Shown here piece by piece: positions 1-6,176 of a stretch of 8,484 nt of DNA. Origin of the DNA: JANOQP01 sp044227705 (GTDB lineage Bacteria; Bacteroidota; Bacteroidia; Chitinophagales; Saprospiraceae); contig JBGAWE010000199.1 in NCBI GenBank assembly GCA_044227705.1, positions 1-8,484 of the forward strand, written 5' to 3'. The position numbers and the translations under genes were made by a program. The first letter of the stretch is position 1. Each line of letters starts with the position of its first letter. The notes below the pieces were generated by a model. The model searched no databases. It worked only from the letters and a program-made list of their open reading frames with translations, and had not been told where the DNA came from.

Positions 1-7
1 TTTCGTC

Positions 8-1762
8 ATGAAATTCAGCAAAAACTGGCTGTGGCTCCTCGCCGTCGCCGCCCTCGGGTTCTTCGCCGCCTGCCACAAGGACAGCAACCCGACCCCCACC
101 GGCTCGACCAACTGGCCGGGCCAATCTGTGAAAGCCTCATTCGTCGGGCAGGTGCTCGACGAGACGGGGCAGCCCGTCGAAAAGGCCATCGTCCGCGTCG
201 CGGCGAAGACGGTCGAGACCGACGCGAACGGCGTGTTCATCATCCGCGACCAGACGGTCAACTCGGCACGGGCCATCGTCACCGTAATCAAGACAGGCTT
301 TTGGGACGCGACGCGCACCCTCTTCGTCCAGAAGAACAGCGAGAACCGCGTCGTCTTCCGACTACTTGAGAAGAAACTGGCGGGCAGCTTCACCGCCTCG
401 GCGGGCGGCAAGGTGGCCGTCCAGGGCGGCGCAGAGGTCGAATTCCCGGCCAGCGCCATCACGAAAAGTGGCTCGGCCTACTCCGGCAAGGTCAACGTGA
501 CGGCCCGCTGGCTCGACCCGACCGACTCGCAGCTCGGCGACAAAATCCCCGGCGCGCTGCGCGGCCTCGAGACGGGCGGCGAGGAAAAAGCCCTCACCTC
601 CTTTGGCATGATCGGCGTCGAACTGACCGACGCCTCGGGCAACAAGCTCGAAATCGCGCCCGGCCAAAAGGCGCAGATCACGATGCCCATCCCGGCCTCC
701 ATCGCGGCCAACGCCCCGCAGACCATCGTCCTGTGGCACTTCTCCGAAAGCGAGGGAATCTGGGTCGAAGAGGGCACGGCCGAGAAGGTCGGGACGAACT
801 ACGTCGGCTCCGTCGCCCACTTCTCGTGGTGGAACTGCGACACGCCGCAGGCCGCCATCCTGCTCAAAATGTGCCTCAAAGACCTCGACGGCAACCCGCT
901 CGTCGGCTACACGGTGAACCTGACCTCCCAAAACTTCGGCACGCGCGGCGGCTGGACGGACTCGACGGGCTGCGTGTCGGGCCTCATCCCGTCGAACGAG
1001 GTGCTGGGCATGGAAATCTTCATCGGGCTGCCGTGCATGAACTCGATTTTGGTGCAGGACATCGGCCCCTTCACCGCCGACACAGACCTCGGCGTGATAA
1101 CCGTCGACCCGGCCGCCAGCACCGGCGGGGTGGTCGTAACGTCCACCATCCACGGGCACGTCGTCAACTGCGCGGGCCAGCCGGTGGCCAACGGCTACGT
1201 CATCGGCAACTACGGCTACCACCTGACCGACGCGGCGGGCGAATTCACATTCAACATCACCTATTGCTCCAACAACCCGCCCGCCAGCGTCAACCTCAAG
1301 GCCATCGACTGGACGGCCGGCAAGGAGAGTCAGCCGCAGACTCAACCCATCTCGGCCGACGTCGACTTCGGCACCATCACCGCCTGCGACGACCTCGACG
1401 AGTACCTCCGCTACGACCTCGACGGGGCGGGCATCGTGACGACCTCGCCCATCGACTCCTCTTTCTTGGGCACCCAAATCAACCTCACAGGCTACTCGCC
1501 GCAGCGCTACGTGGGCTTCGCCTGGAACCACAACCAGCAACCGGCCAACGGCCTGCCGCTCCTCTTCTTCTATATCAGCGAAAACAACATCGCCCTGGAA
1601 GCAAAGGCAGGCCTGCCGAGCTTCACGCTGACGACCGACATGACAAGCTACCCGGCGGCAGTCGGCGACTACCTCATCGGCACCTTCGGCGGCGGTTTTG
1701 AGGACCAAACCGGGGCAACGCACACGGTCTCGGGGACGTACCGGGTGAAGCGGAAGTTCTGA
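8..1762 (+). CDS. Surface lipoprotein with carboxypeptidase-regulatory-like repeats and a CILP/FAM171-like module
   Basis: A 584-residue lipoprotein. Residues 1-21 are a signal peptide (KFSK, then a hydrophobic stretch) ending in the lipobox FFAAC, with Cys22 as the lipidated residue. The next residues, HKDS, resemble the C-x-K-D type lipoprotein export signal known in Bacteroidota, so I infer surface exposure. Domains in order: a carboxypeptidase-regulatory-like beta-sandwich (about 43-122, with GQVLDETGQPVEKAIV and TDANGVF); a middle module (about 124-277, with GKVNVTARWLDP, GMIGVELTD, LWHFSESEGIWVEEG and HFSWWNCD) that recalls the module of animal CILP and FAM171 proteins; two further regulatory-like repeats (about 282-365 and 378-460); and a C-terminal beta-rich domain (464-584) ending in GTYRVKRKF. 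No catalytic motif is visible, so the role is probably binding or structural. Only 7 bases lie upstream, so regulation cannot be judged; the start is chosen because the signal peptide begins there. A strong terminator follows. Lipoprotein call is solid; exact function is unknown. Confidence 0.85.
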   Translation: MKFSKNWLWLLAVAALGFFAACHKDSNPTPTGSTNWPGQSVKASFVGQVLDETGQPVEKAIVRVAAKTVETDANGVFIIRDQTVNSARAIVTVIKTGFWDATRTLFVQKNSENRVVFRLLEKKLAGSFTASAGGKVAVQGGAEVEFPASAITKSGSAYSGKVNVTARWLDPTDSQLGDKIPGALRGLETGGEEKALTSFGMIGVELTDASGNKLEIAPGQKAQITMPIPASIAANAPQTIVLWHFSESEGIWVEEGTAEKVGTNYVGSVAHFSWWNCDTPQAAILLKMCLKDLDGNPLVGYTVNLTSQNFGTRGGWTDSTGCVSGLIPSNEVLGMEIFIGLPCMNSILVQDIGPFTADTDLGVITVDPAASTGGVVVTSTIHGHVVNCAGQPVANGYVIGNYGYHLTDAAGEFTFNITYCSNNPPASVNLKAIDWTAGKESQPQTQPISADVDFGTITACDDLDEYLRYDLDGAGIVTTSPIDSSFLGTQINLTGYSPQRYVGFAWNHNQQPANGLPLLFFYISENNIALEAKAGLPSFTLTTDMTSYPAAVGDYLIGTFGGGFEDQTGATHTVSGTYRVKRKF

Positions 1763-1791
1763 CCACCGAGATTTTTTTTGAGAAAGACCGG

Positions 1792-1825
1792 GGCCGTCTC
1801 GCTGAAAAGCGGGGCGGCCTTTTTT
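1792..1825 (+). terminator. Rho-independent terminator after the lipoprotein gene
   Basis: The arms GGCCGTCTCGCT (1792-1803) and AGCGGGGCGGCC (1808-1819) form a continuous 12-bp stem with two G-U pairs, closed by a GAAA tetraloop (GNRA type). Six T residues follow at once (1820-1825). It starts 29 bases after the stop codon and is oriented to end the lipoprotein transcript, which separates that gene from porV. This is the best-formed terminator in the window. Confidence 0.93.
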
Positions 1826-1920
1826 GTCCACAAACGGACAGCCGTGCAGAACTTCGCGCCATAAAACCCCCAAAACGGCGTTCTCCCGGCTGCCGCGAGT
1901 CCCGAGCTTCGGGGGCCGCG

Positions 1921-1928
1921 TACATTTG
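1921..1928 (+). promoter_or_regulatory. Putative Bacteroidota -7 box upstream of porV
   Basis: TACATTTG matches the Bacteroidota -7 consensus TAnnTTTG exactly and ends 17 bases before the porV ATG. The expected -33 TTG/TTTG is not visible at the usual spacing; that zone instead holds a small hairpin, CCCGA-GCT-TCGGG (1901-1913). If used, transcription would start only about 10 bases before the ATG, giving a very short leader. The strong terminator upstream means porV needs its own promoter, which adds some support. Confidence 0.45.
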
Positions 1929-1945
1929 GACAAACTCATCGAGCG

Positions 1946-3160
1946 ATGAAAATTGGGCCTGCGCTCCCCTTTCTTCTCCCCTTCTTTCTTGTTGGAAAAA
2001 CTGCGCTTCGAGCGCAGGGCAACCAGTGCAACACGCTCGTCGTCGAGTGCGTCGACGGGCGAAACCCAATCACCGGCGAGCCGTGCGGAAACGCCGTGAC
2101 GAGCGCCGTCCCCTTTTTGAGAATCGAACCGGAGGCGCGGGGCGGCGGCATGGGCGATGTCGGGATCGCCACCTCGACCGATGCCAACTCAATGCACTAC
2201 AACCCGGCGAAGCTGGCCTTTGCCGAAAAAAACTTCGCCGTCAGCACGACCTACACGCCGTGGATGCGCGCGCTCGGGCTGATGGACGTGTACCTCGCCT
2301 ACCTCTCCGGCTACACGCGGATCGACAAAAGGCAGGCGGTCGGCTTCTCCGTCCGCTATTTTTCTTTGGGTGAAATCAACTTCACCGGCGAGAACGGCGA
2401 ACCCCTCGGCACCGACCGGCCCAACGAGTTCGAGGTGTCAGGCGGATATGCCCGCAAGCTCTCCCCAAAATTGAGCGCGTCGCTGGCCGCAAAGTTCATC
2501 TACTCCAACCTCGCCAGCGGCCAGTCGGTCGACGAGACGCCCATCAAACCGGGCCGGGCGGGCGCGGCCGATTTCTCTTTTTTGTATAAAACGCCCGTCG
2601 GCTCGAAGGAGAAGACCCTTTCCGTTGGGCTTGCCGTGACCAACCTCGGCTCGAAAATCACCTACACGAACTCCGTCAACCGCGAGTTCCTCCCCGCCAA
2701 CCTCGGCCTCGGCGTCGACTGGACGGCGCGGCTCGACGAGTTCAACCGCATCTCGTTTGCCGCCGATTTCAACAAGCTCCTCGTCCCCACCCCGCGCCCC
2801 TGCGACATGGATGGCGACGGCATCCCCGACTTCAAGCAAGAGTCGTCGATCCGCGGCGCGGTGTCGTCGTTCAGCGACGCGCCGGGCGGGTTTTCAGAAG
2901 AGTTGAAGGAAGTCACGACCGGCCTCGGCGTTGAATATTGGTACGACGACCAGTTCTCGGTACGGACGGGCTACTTTTTCGAGCCGCGCTCGAAGGGCAA
3001 CCGCAAGTATTTCACCGTCGGCCTCGGCGTGAAGTACAACGTGCTGGGCATCAACTTCAGCTACCTCGTGCCCACCTCCAACCAGCGCAACCCGCTCGAC
3101 AACACGCTGCGCTTTTCCCTCCTCTTTGATTTCGACGCGATGAAGGCCGACGAGGAATAG
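1946..3160 (+). CDS. porV: Type IX secretion system outer-membrane protein PorV (LptO)
   Basis: PorV is a FadL-like outer-membrane beta-barrel. In the T9SS it collects cargo at the translocon by its C-terminal domain and delivers it to the attachment complex. The protein has 404 residues, close to the family's usual length. Residues 1-23 are a signal peptide with probable cleavage at ALRA|QGNQ. Family hallmarks are VPFLRIEPEARGGGMGDVG (55-73), DANSMHYNPAKLAF (79-92), SYLVPTSNQRNPLDNTLRF (372-390) and the DAPGGFSEELKE segment (311-322). Oddities: three cysteines (28, 35, 47) in the leader just before the barrel; a C-D-M-D-G-D-G-I-P-D segment (286-295) resembling a calcium-binding loop; and an acidic tail (DFDAMKADEE) after the usual barrel end. 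The ATG at 1946 is the start that gives the signal peptide; no Shine-Dalgarno is present. The usual partner gene porU is not adjacent. The 3' end meets the convergent Kir gene with a 5-bp gap. Confidence 0.95.
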   Translation: MKIGPALPFLLPFFLVGKTALRAQGNQCNTLVVECVDGRNPITGEPCGNAVTSAVPFLRIEPEARGGGMGDVGIATSTDANSMHYNPAKLAFAEKNFAVSTTYTPWMRALGLMDVYLAYLSGYTRIDKRQAVGFSVRYFSLGEINFTGENGEPLGTDRPNEFEVSGGYARKLSPKLSASLAAKFIYSNLASGQSVDETPIKPGRAGAADFSFLYKTPVGSKEKTLSVGLAVTNLGSKITYTNSVNREFLPANLGLGVDWTARLDEFNRISFAADFNKLLVPTPRPCDMDGDGIPDFKQESSIRGAVSSFSDAPGGFSEELKEVTTGLGVEYWYDDQFSVRTGYFFEPRSKGNRKYFTVGLGVKYNVLGINFSYLVPTSNQRNPLDNTLRFSLLFDFDAMKADEE

Positions 3161-3165
3161 GCCGG

Positions 3166-4107
3166 CTATGCCACTTCGATCAGCTCAAAGTCGCCGATCT
3201 TTTTCAACAAAATCTCCGGTCGGCCCGCCCGGTCGTGTCCGACGATGGGCCGGAAGCGCGCGTCCCACACCATGTCCTCGCCAGTGTAGCTGGTGCGGAC
3301 GTGGACGGACTGGGCATAGGTCTCGTCCGTCCCTTTCACCAAGACGAGGATTTCGGCGCGGGCCGATTCGAGTTCCTCTTTTGAAAAACCGGCGATGGGC
3401 GAGCGGTCGTTGAGCGGGTGGACGATGGTCCAGTTGAGCGAGAAGAAGGTGACCTTCGGGATCTGCAGTTCGAGGTTGTGGAAGCGGCGGACGGTGCGCC
3501 CCTCCGCGTCCGTCTGGTTGATGGCGAGGATGCAGGTGACCTCCACCTCGATAAGCTCGCTGCGGCGGGCGTTGGCCATGCGGAACATCAGGGCGCGGCC
3601 CTCCTCGAACGGCGCGACCATCATCTTCGGCGAAAAGTGGATGTGGGCCGTCGGCCGCGAGAACCGCCCGTAGAGCAGGCCCGAAATCATCGCGAAGCTC
3701 AACAGGCCGAGCAGCGACTCGAGCGAGGCCAGCGAGTTGGCCCAAAAACCGATCGGCGCGACGTGGCCGTAGCCGACCGTCGTCAGGGTCTGGGTGCTGA
3801 AAAAGAAGGCTTCGAGGAAGTTTTGCCGCAAGCCGCCGCGCTCGGCACCGAGCAGGTTTTCAATGCCCGCCGCGAGATAGGCGAGCGAAAACAGCGTGTT
3901 GAGCGCGAAAAAGAAGCCGAACACGAGCAGGTAGAACCGCCCCCACGACATCGTGATGAGGACGTGGAAGAAGTTTGTGCCGGGCTTCGCGCCCGTCCGG
4001 CGGACGCGGAAGGTGCCGCCCGGCTCCATCAGCCGGCCGCCGATGGTGGCGGTGGTGCCGAAGCCGAGCTCGCGCTCGGTCGAGCGGCTGAAGATGCTTT
4101 TCAACAT
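3166..4107 (-). CDS. Bacterial inward-rectifier-type potassium channel (KirBac family)
   Basis: A two-helix tetrameric K+ channel of the inner membrane with a cytoplasmic regulatory domain. Starting at the ATG at 4107 gives 313 residues: an N-terminal region with the slide helix (about 42-55), TM1 (about 58-82), pore helix plus selectivity filter TVGYG (110-114), TM2 (about 124-147, ending in YGRFSRP) and a C-terminal Ig-like beta domain (about 155-313) opening with the Kir signature ALMFRMANARRSELIEVEV. With this start, filter and TM2 numbering coincide with KirBac1.1 as I remember it (filter 110-114, hinge glycines G134 and G143), which favours it; the ATG at 4128 (320 residues) is a close alternative, and frame extension to 4254 looks like noncoding leader. 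Notable substitutions: Phe138 at the cavity 'rectification' position, Tyr146 at the bundle-crossing gate (Phe in KirBac1.1), and His after GYG where Asp is common. It is divergent from the small membrane protein and convergent with porV. Confidence 0.92.
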   Translation of the reverse strand: MLKSIFSRSTERELGFGTTATIGGRLMEPGGTFRVRRTGAKPGTNFFHVLITMSWGRFYLLVFGFFFALNTLFSLAYLAAGIENLLGAERGGLRQNFLEAFFFSTQTLTTVGYGHVAPIGFWANSLASLESLLGLLSFAMISGLLYGRFSRPTAHIHFSPKMMVAPFEEGRALMFRMANARRSELIEVEVTCILAINQTDAEGRTVRRFHNLELQIPKVTFFSLNWTIVHPLNDRSPIAGFSKEELESARAEILVLVKGTDETYAQSVHVRTSYTGEDMVWDARFRPIVGHDRAGRPEILLKKIGDFELIEVA

Positions 4108-4148
4108 GGGTCGAATAGTCGGTTGCATGGCAGGATGGTCGGGCGGTT

Positions 4149-4206
4149 TTTGAAACTTGCCGCGCCGTTCGCCGCCAAACATCTTTGGCCGCGCCGGGTT
4201 TTCAAA
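4149..4206. promoter_or_regulatory. Overlapping divergent promoters with a GCCAAA-N4-TTTGGC palindrome
   Basis: This is the control region between the Kir channel (left) and the small membrane protein (right). On the minus strand, TTTG (4203-4206), a 19-base spacer and GATGTTTG (4176-4183) match the Bacteroidota pattern TTTG-N19-TAnnTTTG with one mismatch. On the plus strand, CTTG (4156-4159), a 20-base spacer and CATCTTTG (4180-4187) form a similar, weaker match. The two -7 boxes overlap within an inverted repeat, GCCAAA (4174-4179) and TTTGGC (4184-4189). An outer inverted repeat, GTTTTTGAAA (4146-4155) and TTTTCAAAAAAC (4199-4210), flanks it. The motifs are seen directly; promoter or operator function is inferred. 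Confidence 0.45.
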
Positions 4207-4264
4207 AAACAACTTGGCCGCGCCCGCCGCCCACCGTCGGTCGCCCGCCGTCAACCGTCAAACC

Positions 4265-4684
4265 ATGTTGCGTCAATCCATCGGCACAGTCACCGGCCTC
4301 GTCGCGGGGGGCATCGCGTCCACTTTTTTCAGCTCCATCGGGCAGGCCATCTATCCCCGGCCCGCCAATTTCGACATCTCCAACCCGAAGCTGGCCCTCG
4401 ACTATTTCGCGCAGATGCCCGATTCTGTCCGCTGTCTCTCGATTGCGGGGGTGATGCTCGGGGCGTTCGTGGCCGGGCTGGTCGCGGCGAAGATTGCGCA
4501 GCCGGAGGGCGACGGGGCCGCTCGCCGGTCGACCACGCTCGCCGGTTTCGGGATGCTCCTGTTTCAAACCATCGCGCTGACTTTTCAGCCCTCGCACCCG
4601 TGGTGGTATCCGCTGGCGATACTCGTCTCGGTCATCCCGCTGGCAATCTTGGGCGGGCGCGTCGTGCGCCGCAAAGCCTTGTAG
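4265..4684 (+). CDS. Small four-helix membrane protein, function unknown
   Basis: A 139-residue hydrophobic protein that I cannot assign to a named family. Predicted membrane segments are about 5-27, 56-78, 90-108 and 113-133. A loop after the first helix (YPRPANFDISNPKLALDYFA) probably lies outside the membrane, and a basic end (RVVRRKAL) probably lies in the cytoplasm. The second helix is rich in small residues (GVMLGAFVAGLVAAKIA), which suits tight helix packing. The frame is open back to 4157, but the leading 36 residues are Arg/Pro-rich, lie in the promoter region and lack the hydrophobic pattern, so I start at 4265, where the first helix begins at once. It is transcribed divergently from the Kir channel and lies 41 bases upstream of the dehydrogenase, so it may be co-transcribed with that gene. 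Its reading frame ends inside a palindromic repeat. The gene is probable; no function can be given. Confidence 0.75.
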   Translation: MLRQSIGTVTGLVAGGIASTFFSSIGQAIYPRPANFDISNPKLALDYFAQMPDSVRCLSIAGVMLGAFVAGLVAAKIAQPEGDGAARRSTTLAGFGMLLFQTIALTFQPSHPWWYPLAILVSVIPLAILGGRVVRRKAL

Positions 4685-4709
4685 AGACGAAAAACATTGC
4701 GTCTCCGCA
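4680..4709. repeat. Degenerate palindromic repeat overlapping the stop codon of the small membrane protein gene
   Basis: The arms TGTAGAGACG (4680-4689) and CGTCTCCGCA (4700-4709) match at 8 of 10 positions as an inverted repeat around a 10-base AT-rich centre. One mismatch would be a G-U pair in RNA, so a hairpin can form. The shape GTAGAGACG...CGTCTC(TAC) resembles a short palindromic repeat I remember as common between genes in Bacteroidota and cyanobacteria; that link is from memory. The TAG stop codon (4682-4684) is supplied by the left arm. No T tract follows, so it is not a classical terminator. Confidence 0.55.
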
Positions 4710-4725
4710 CTAAGCCAACTCCTCC

Positions 4726-6174
4726 ATGAGCTTCCTCTCCAACCCGTCCCTTTTTCGGGAAAAAGCCTTCATCAACAACGAATGGCTCTCCGCCGCCGAC
4801 GGCCGAACCTTCCCCGTCGACAACCCGGCGACCGGCGAGACGCTGGCCCGCGTGGCCGATTGCGGCACCGCCGAGACCCGCCGCGCCATCGCTGCCGCCG
4901 AGGCCGCCCTGCCCGACTGGAAATCGCGCACCGCCACCAACCGCGCCCGGGTTTTGAAAAAATGGAACGACCTCATCCTCCAAAACGCCGGAGACCTCGC
5001 CCGGCTGATGACCCTCGAACAGGGCAAGCCGCTGGCCGAGGCGCGTCAGGAGGTCGGCTACGGGGCAAGCTTCTTCGAGTGGTTTGCCGAGGAAGGCAAG
5101 CGGGTTTATGGCGAAATCATCCCGCCCTATGCGCCGAACCTGCGCCTTTTGGTGATGAAACAGCCCGTCGGCGTCTGCGCGGCCATCACCCCTTGGAACT
5201 TCCCGCTGGCGATGATTACCCGAAAATGCGCCCCGGCCCTCGCGGCGGGCTGCTCCGTCGTCGTGAAACCGTCGGACGAGACGCCGCTCACGGCCCTCGC
5301 CCTCGCCGCGCTCGCCGCCGAGGCCGGTATGCCGCCGGGCGTGTTCAACATCGTTGCCGGGAAGGACCCGGTGCCCATCGGGGAGGAGCTTTGCTCGAAC
5401 CCCGTCGTCCGAAAACTCTCTTTCACCGGGTCGACGCGGGTCGGGAAACTGCTCATGGCCCAGTGCGCCCCGACGGTCAAGAAGCTCTCCCTCGAACTCG
5501 GCGGCAACGCCCCGTTCATCGTCTTCGACGACGCGGACATCGACGCGGCGGTCGCGGCTGCCCTTGCCTCGAAATACCGGAACGCGGGGCAGACGTGCAT
5601 TTCGGCCAATCGAATCTTCGTGCAAAGCGGGGTCTATGAGCCCTTTTTGGAAAAACTCGCCGCCTCCGTCGCCGCCCAAAAAACGGGCAACGGCCTCAAC
5701 GACGGCGTCAACATCGGCCCGCTCATCAACCGCTCGGCGGTCGAAAAAGTGGAGCGGCTCATGGCCGACGCGGCCGTTCGCGGAGCGCGGATCATGGCGG
5801 GCGGGCGCGGGCTGGGCGGTCTTTTTTTCGAGCCGACCGTCGTGGCCGACGTTGATGTTTCGATGGGTTTGATGACAGAGGAAATCTTCGGGCCAGTCGC
5901 GCCCGTCACCCGTTTTGAGACGGAGGAAGAGGTGATTTCAATGGCAAACTCGACGCGGGCCGGGCTGGCCGCCTATTTCTACGGCCGCGATGTGGGCCGC
6001 GCCTTCCGTGTGGCCGAGGCCCTCGAGTTCGGGATGGTCGGGGTGAACACGGTGGCGATTTCGTCGGCCGTCGCGCCGTTCGGCGGGGTCAAGGAAAGCG
6101 GCATCGGGCGCGAGGGCGGCCGGTTGGGGATTGAGGAGTTTTTGGAGGTGAAGTACGTCTGCATGGAGGTCTGA
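4726..6174 (+). CDS. gabD: Succinate-semialdehyde dehydrogenase [NAD(P)+]
   Basis: A cytoplasmic aldehyde dehydrogenase that oxidises succinate semialdehyde to succinate, the last step of GABA (4-aminobutyrate) degradation feeding the TCA cycle. Its 482 residues match the family's full length. Visible motifs: PWNFPLAMITRK just before the cofactor-binding Lys181 (VVVKPSDET), the FTGSTRVG nucleotide loop (Gly235, Gly240), general base Glu257 in LELGGNAPFIVF and catalytic Cys291 in NAGQTCISANR. The C-terminal signature (FGGVKESGIGREGG and EEFLEVKYVCMEV) is typical of succinate-semialdehyde dehydrogenases rather than other ALDHs. E. coli GabD and the human enzyme have a second cysteine two residues after the catalytic one; here it is Ser293, so a CxC disulfide switch is absent. 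No gabT transaminase or transporter is nearby. The gene may share a transcript with the upstream membrane-protein gene. A related semialdehyde as the true substrate cannot be excluded. Confidence 0.93.
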   Translation: MSFLSNPSLFREKAFINNEWLSAADGRTFPVDNPATGETLARVADCGTAETRRAIAAAEAALPDWKSRTATNRARVLKKWNDLILQNAGDLARLMTLEQGKPLAEARQEVGYGASFFEWFAEEGKRVYGEIIPPYAPNLRLLVMKQPVGVCAAITPWNFPLAMITRKCAPALAAGCSVVVKPSDETPLTALALAALAAEAGMPPGVFNIVAGKDPVPIGEELCSNPVVRKLSFTGSTRVGKLLMAQCAPTVKKLSLELGGNAPFIVFDDADIDAAVAAALASKYRNAGQTCISANRIFVQSGVYEPFLEKLAASVAAQKTGNGLNDGVNIGPLINRSAVEKVERLMADAAVRGARIMAGGRGLGGLFFEPTVVADVDVSMGLMTEEIFGPVAPVTRFETEEEVISMANSTRAGLAAYFYGRDVGRAFRVAEALEFGMVGVNTVAISSAVAPFGGVKESGIGREGGRLGIEEFLEVKYVCMEV

Positions 6175-6176
6175 CC

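Noticed and set aside
733..1701. A 322-codon alternative plus-strand frame inside the lipoprotein gene
   Set aside because: Highly Arg/Pro-rich low-complexity translation, wholly inside a convincingly coding frame.
362..1939. A 525-codon open frame on the minus strand opposite the lipoprotein gene
   Set aside because: Its translation is Arg/Val/Gly-rich with no recognisable motif, it runs straight through the strong terminator, and the opposite strand carries a lipoprotein with clear domains. It is a by-product of high GC.
3120..3205. Possible terminator at the porV/Kir junction (GCCGGC palindrome and a T run near 3198-3203)
   Set aside because: Only 4-bp stems can be drawn and the T run is not next to a stable hairpin on either strand.
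4108..4254. N-terminal extension of the Kir channel to an ATG at 4254
   Set aside because: The extra residues are Arg/Pro-rich and unlike a Kir N-terminus, the stretch holds the divergent promoter motifs, and a start at 4107 gives the expected length.
3418..4713. A 431-codon open frame on the plus strand across the Kir gene and the small membrane protein gene
   Set aside because: The product is a charged Arg/Glu-rich string without domains and it overlaps the clearly coding Kir gene antisense. It is a GC-driven shadow.
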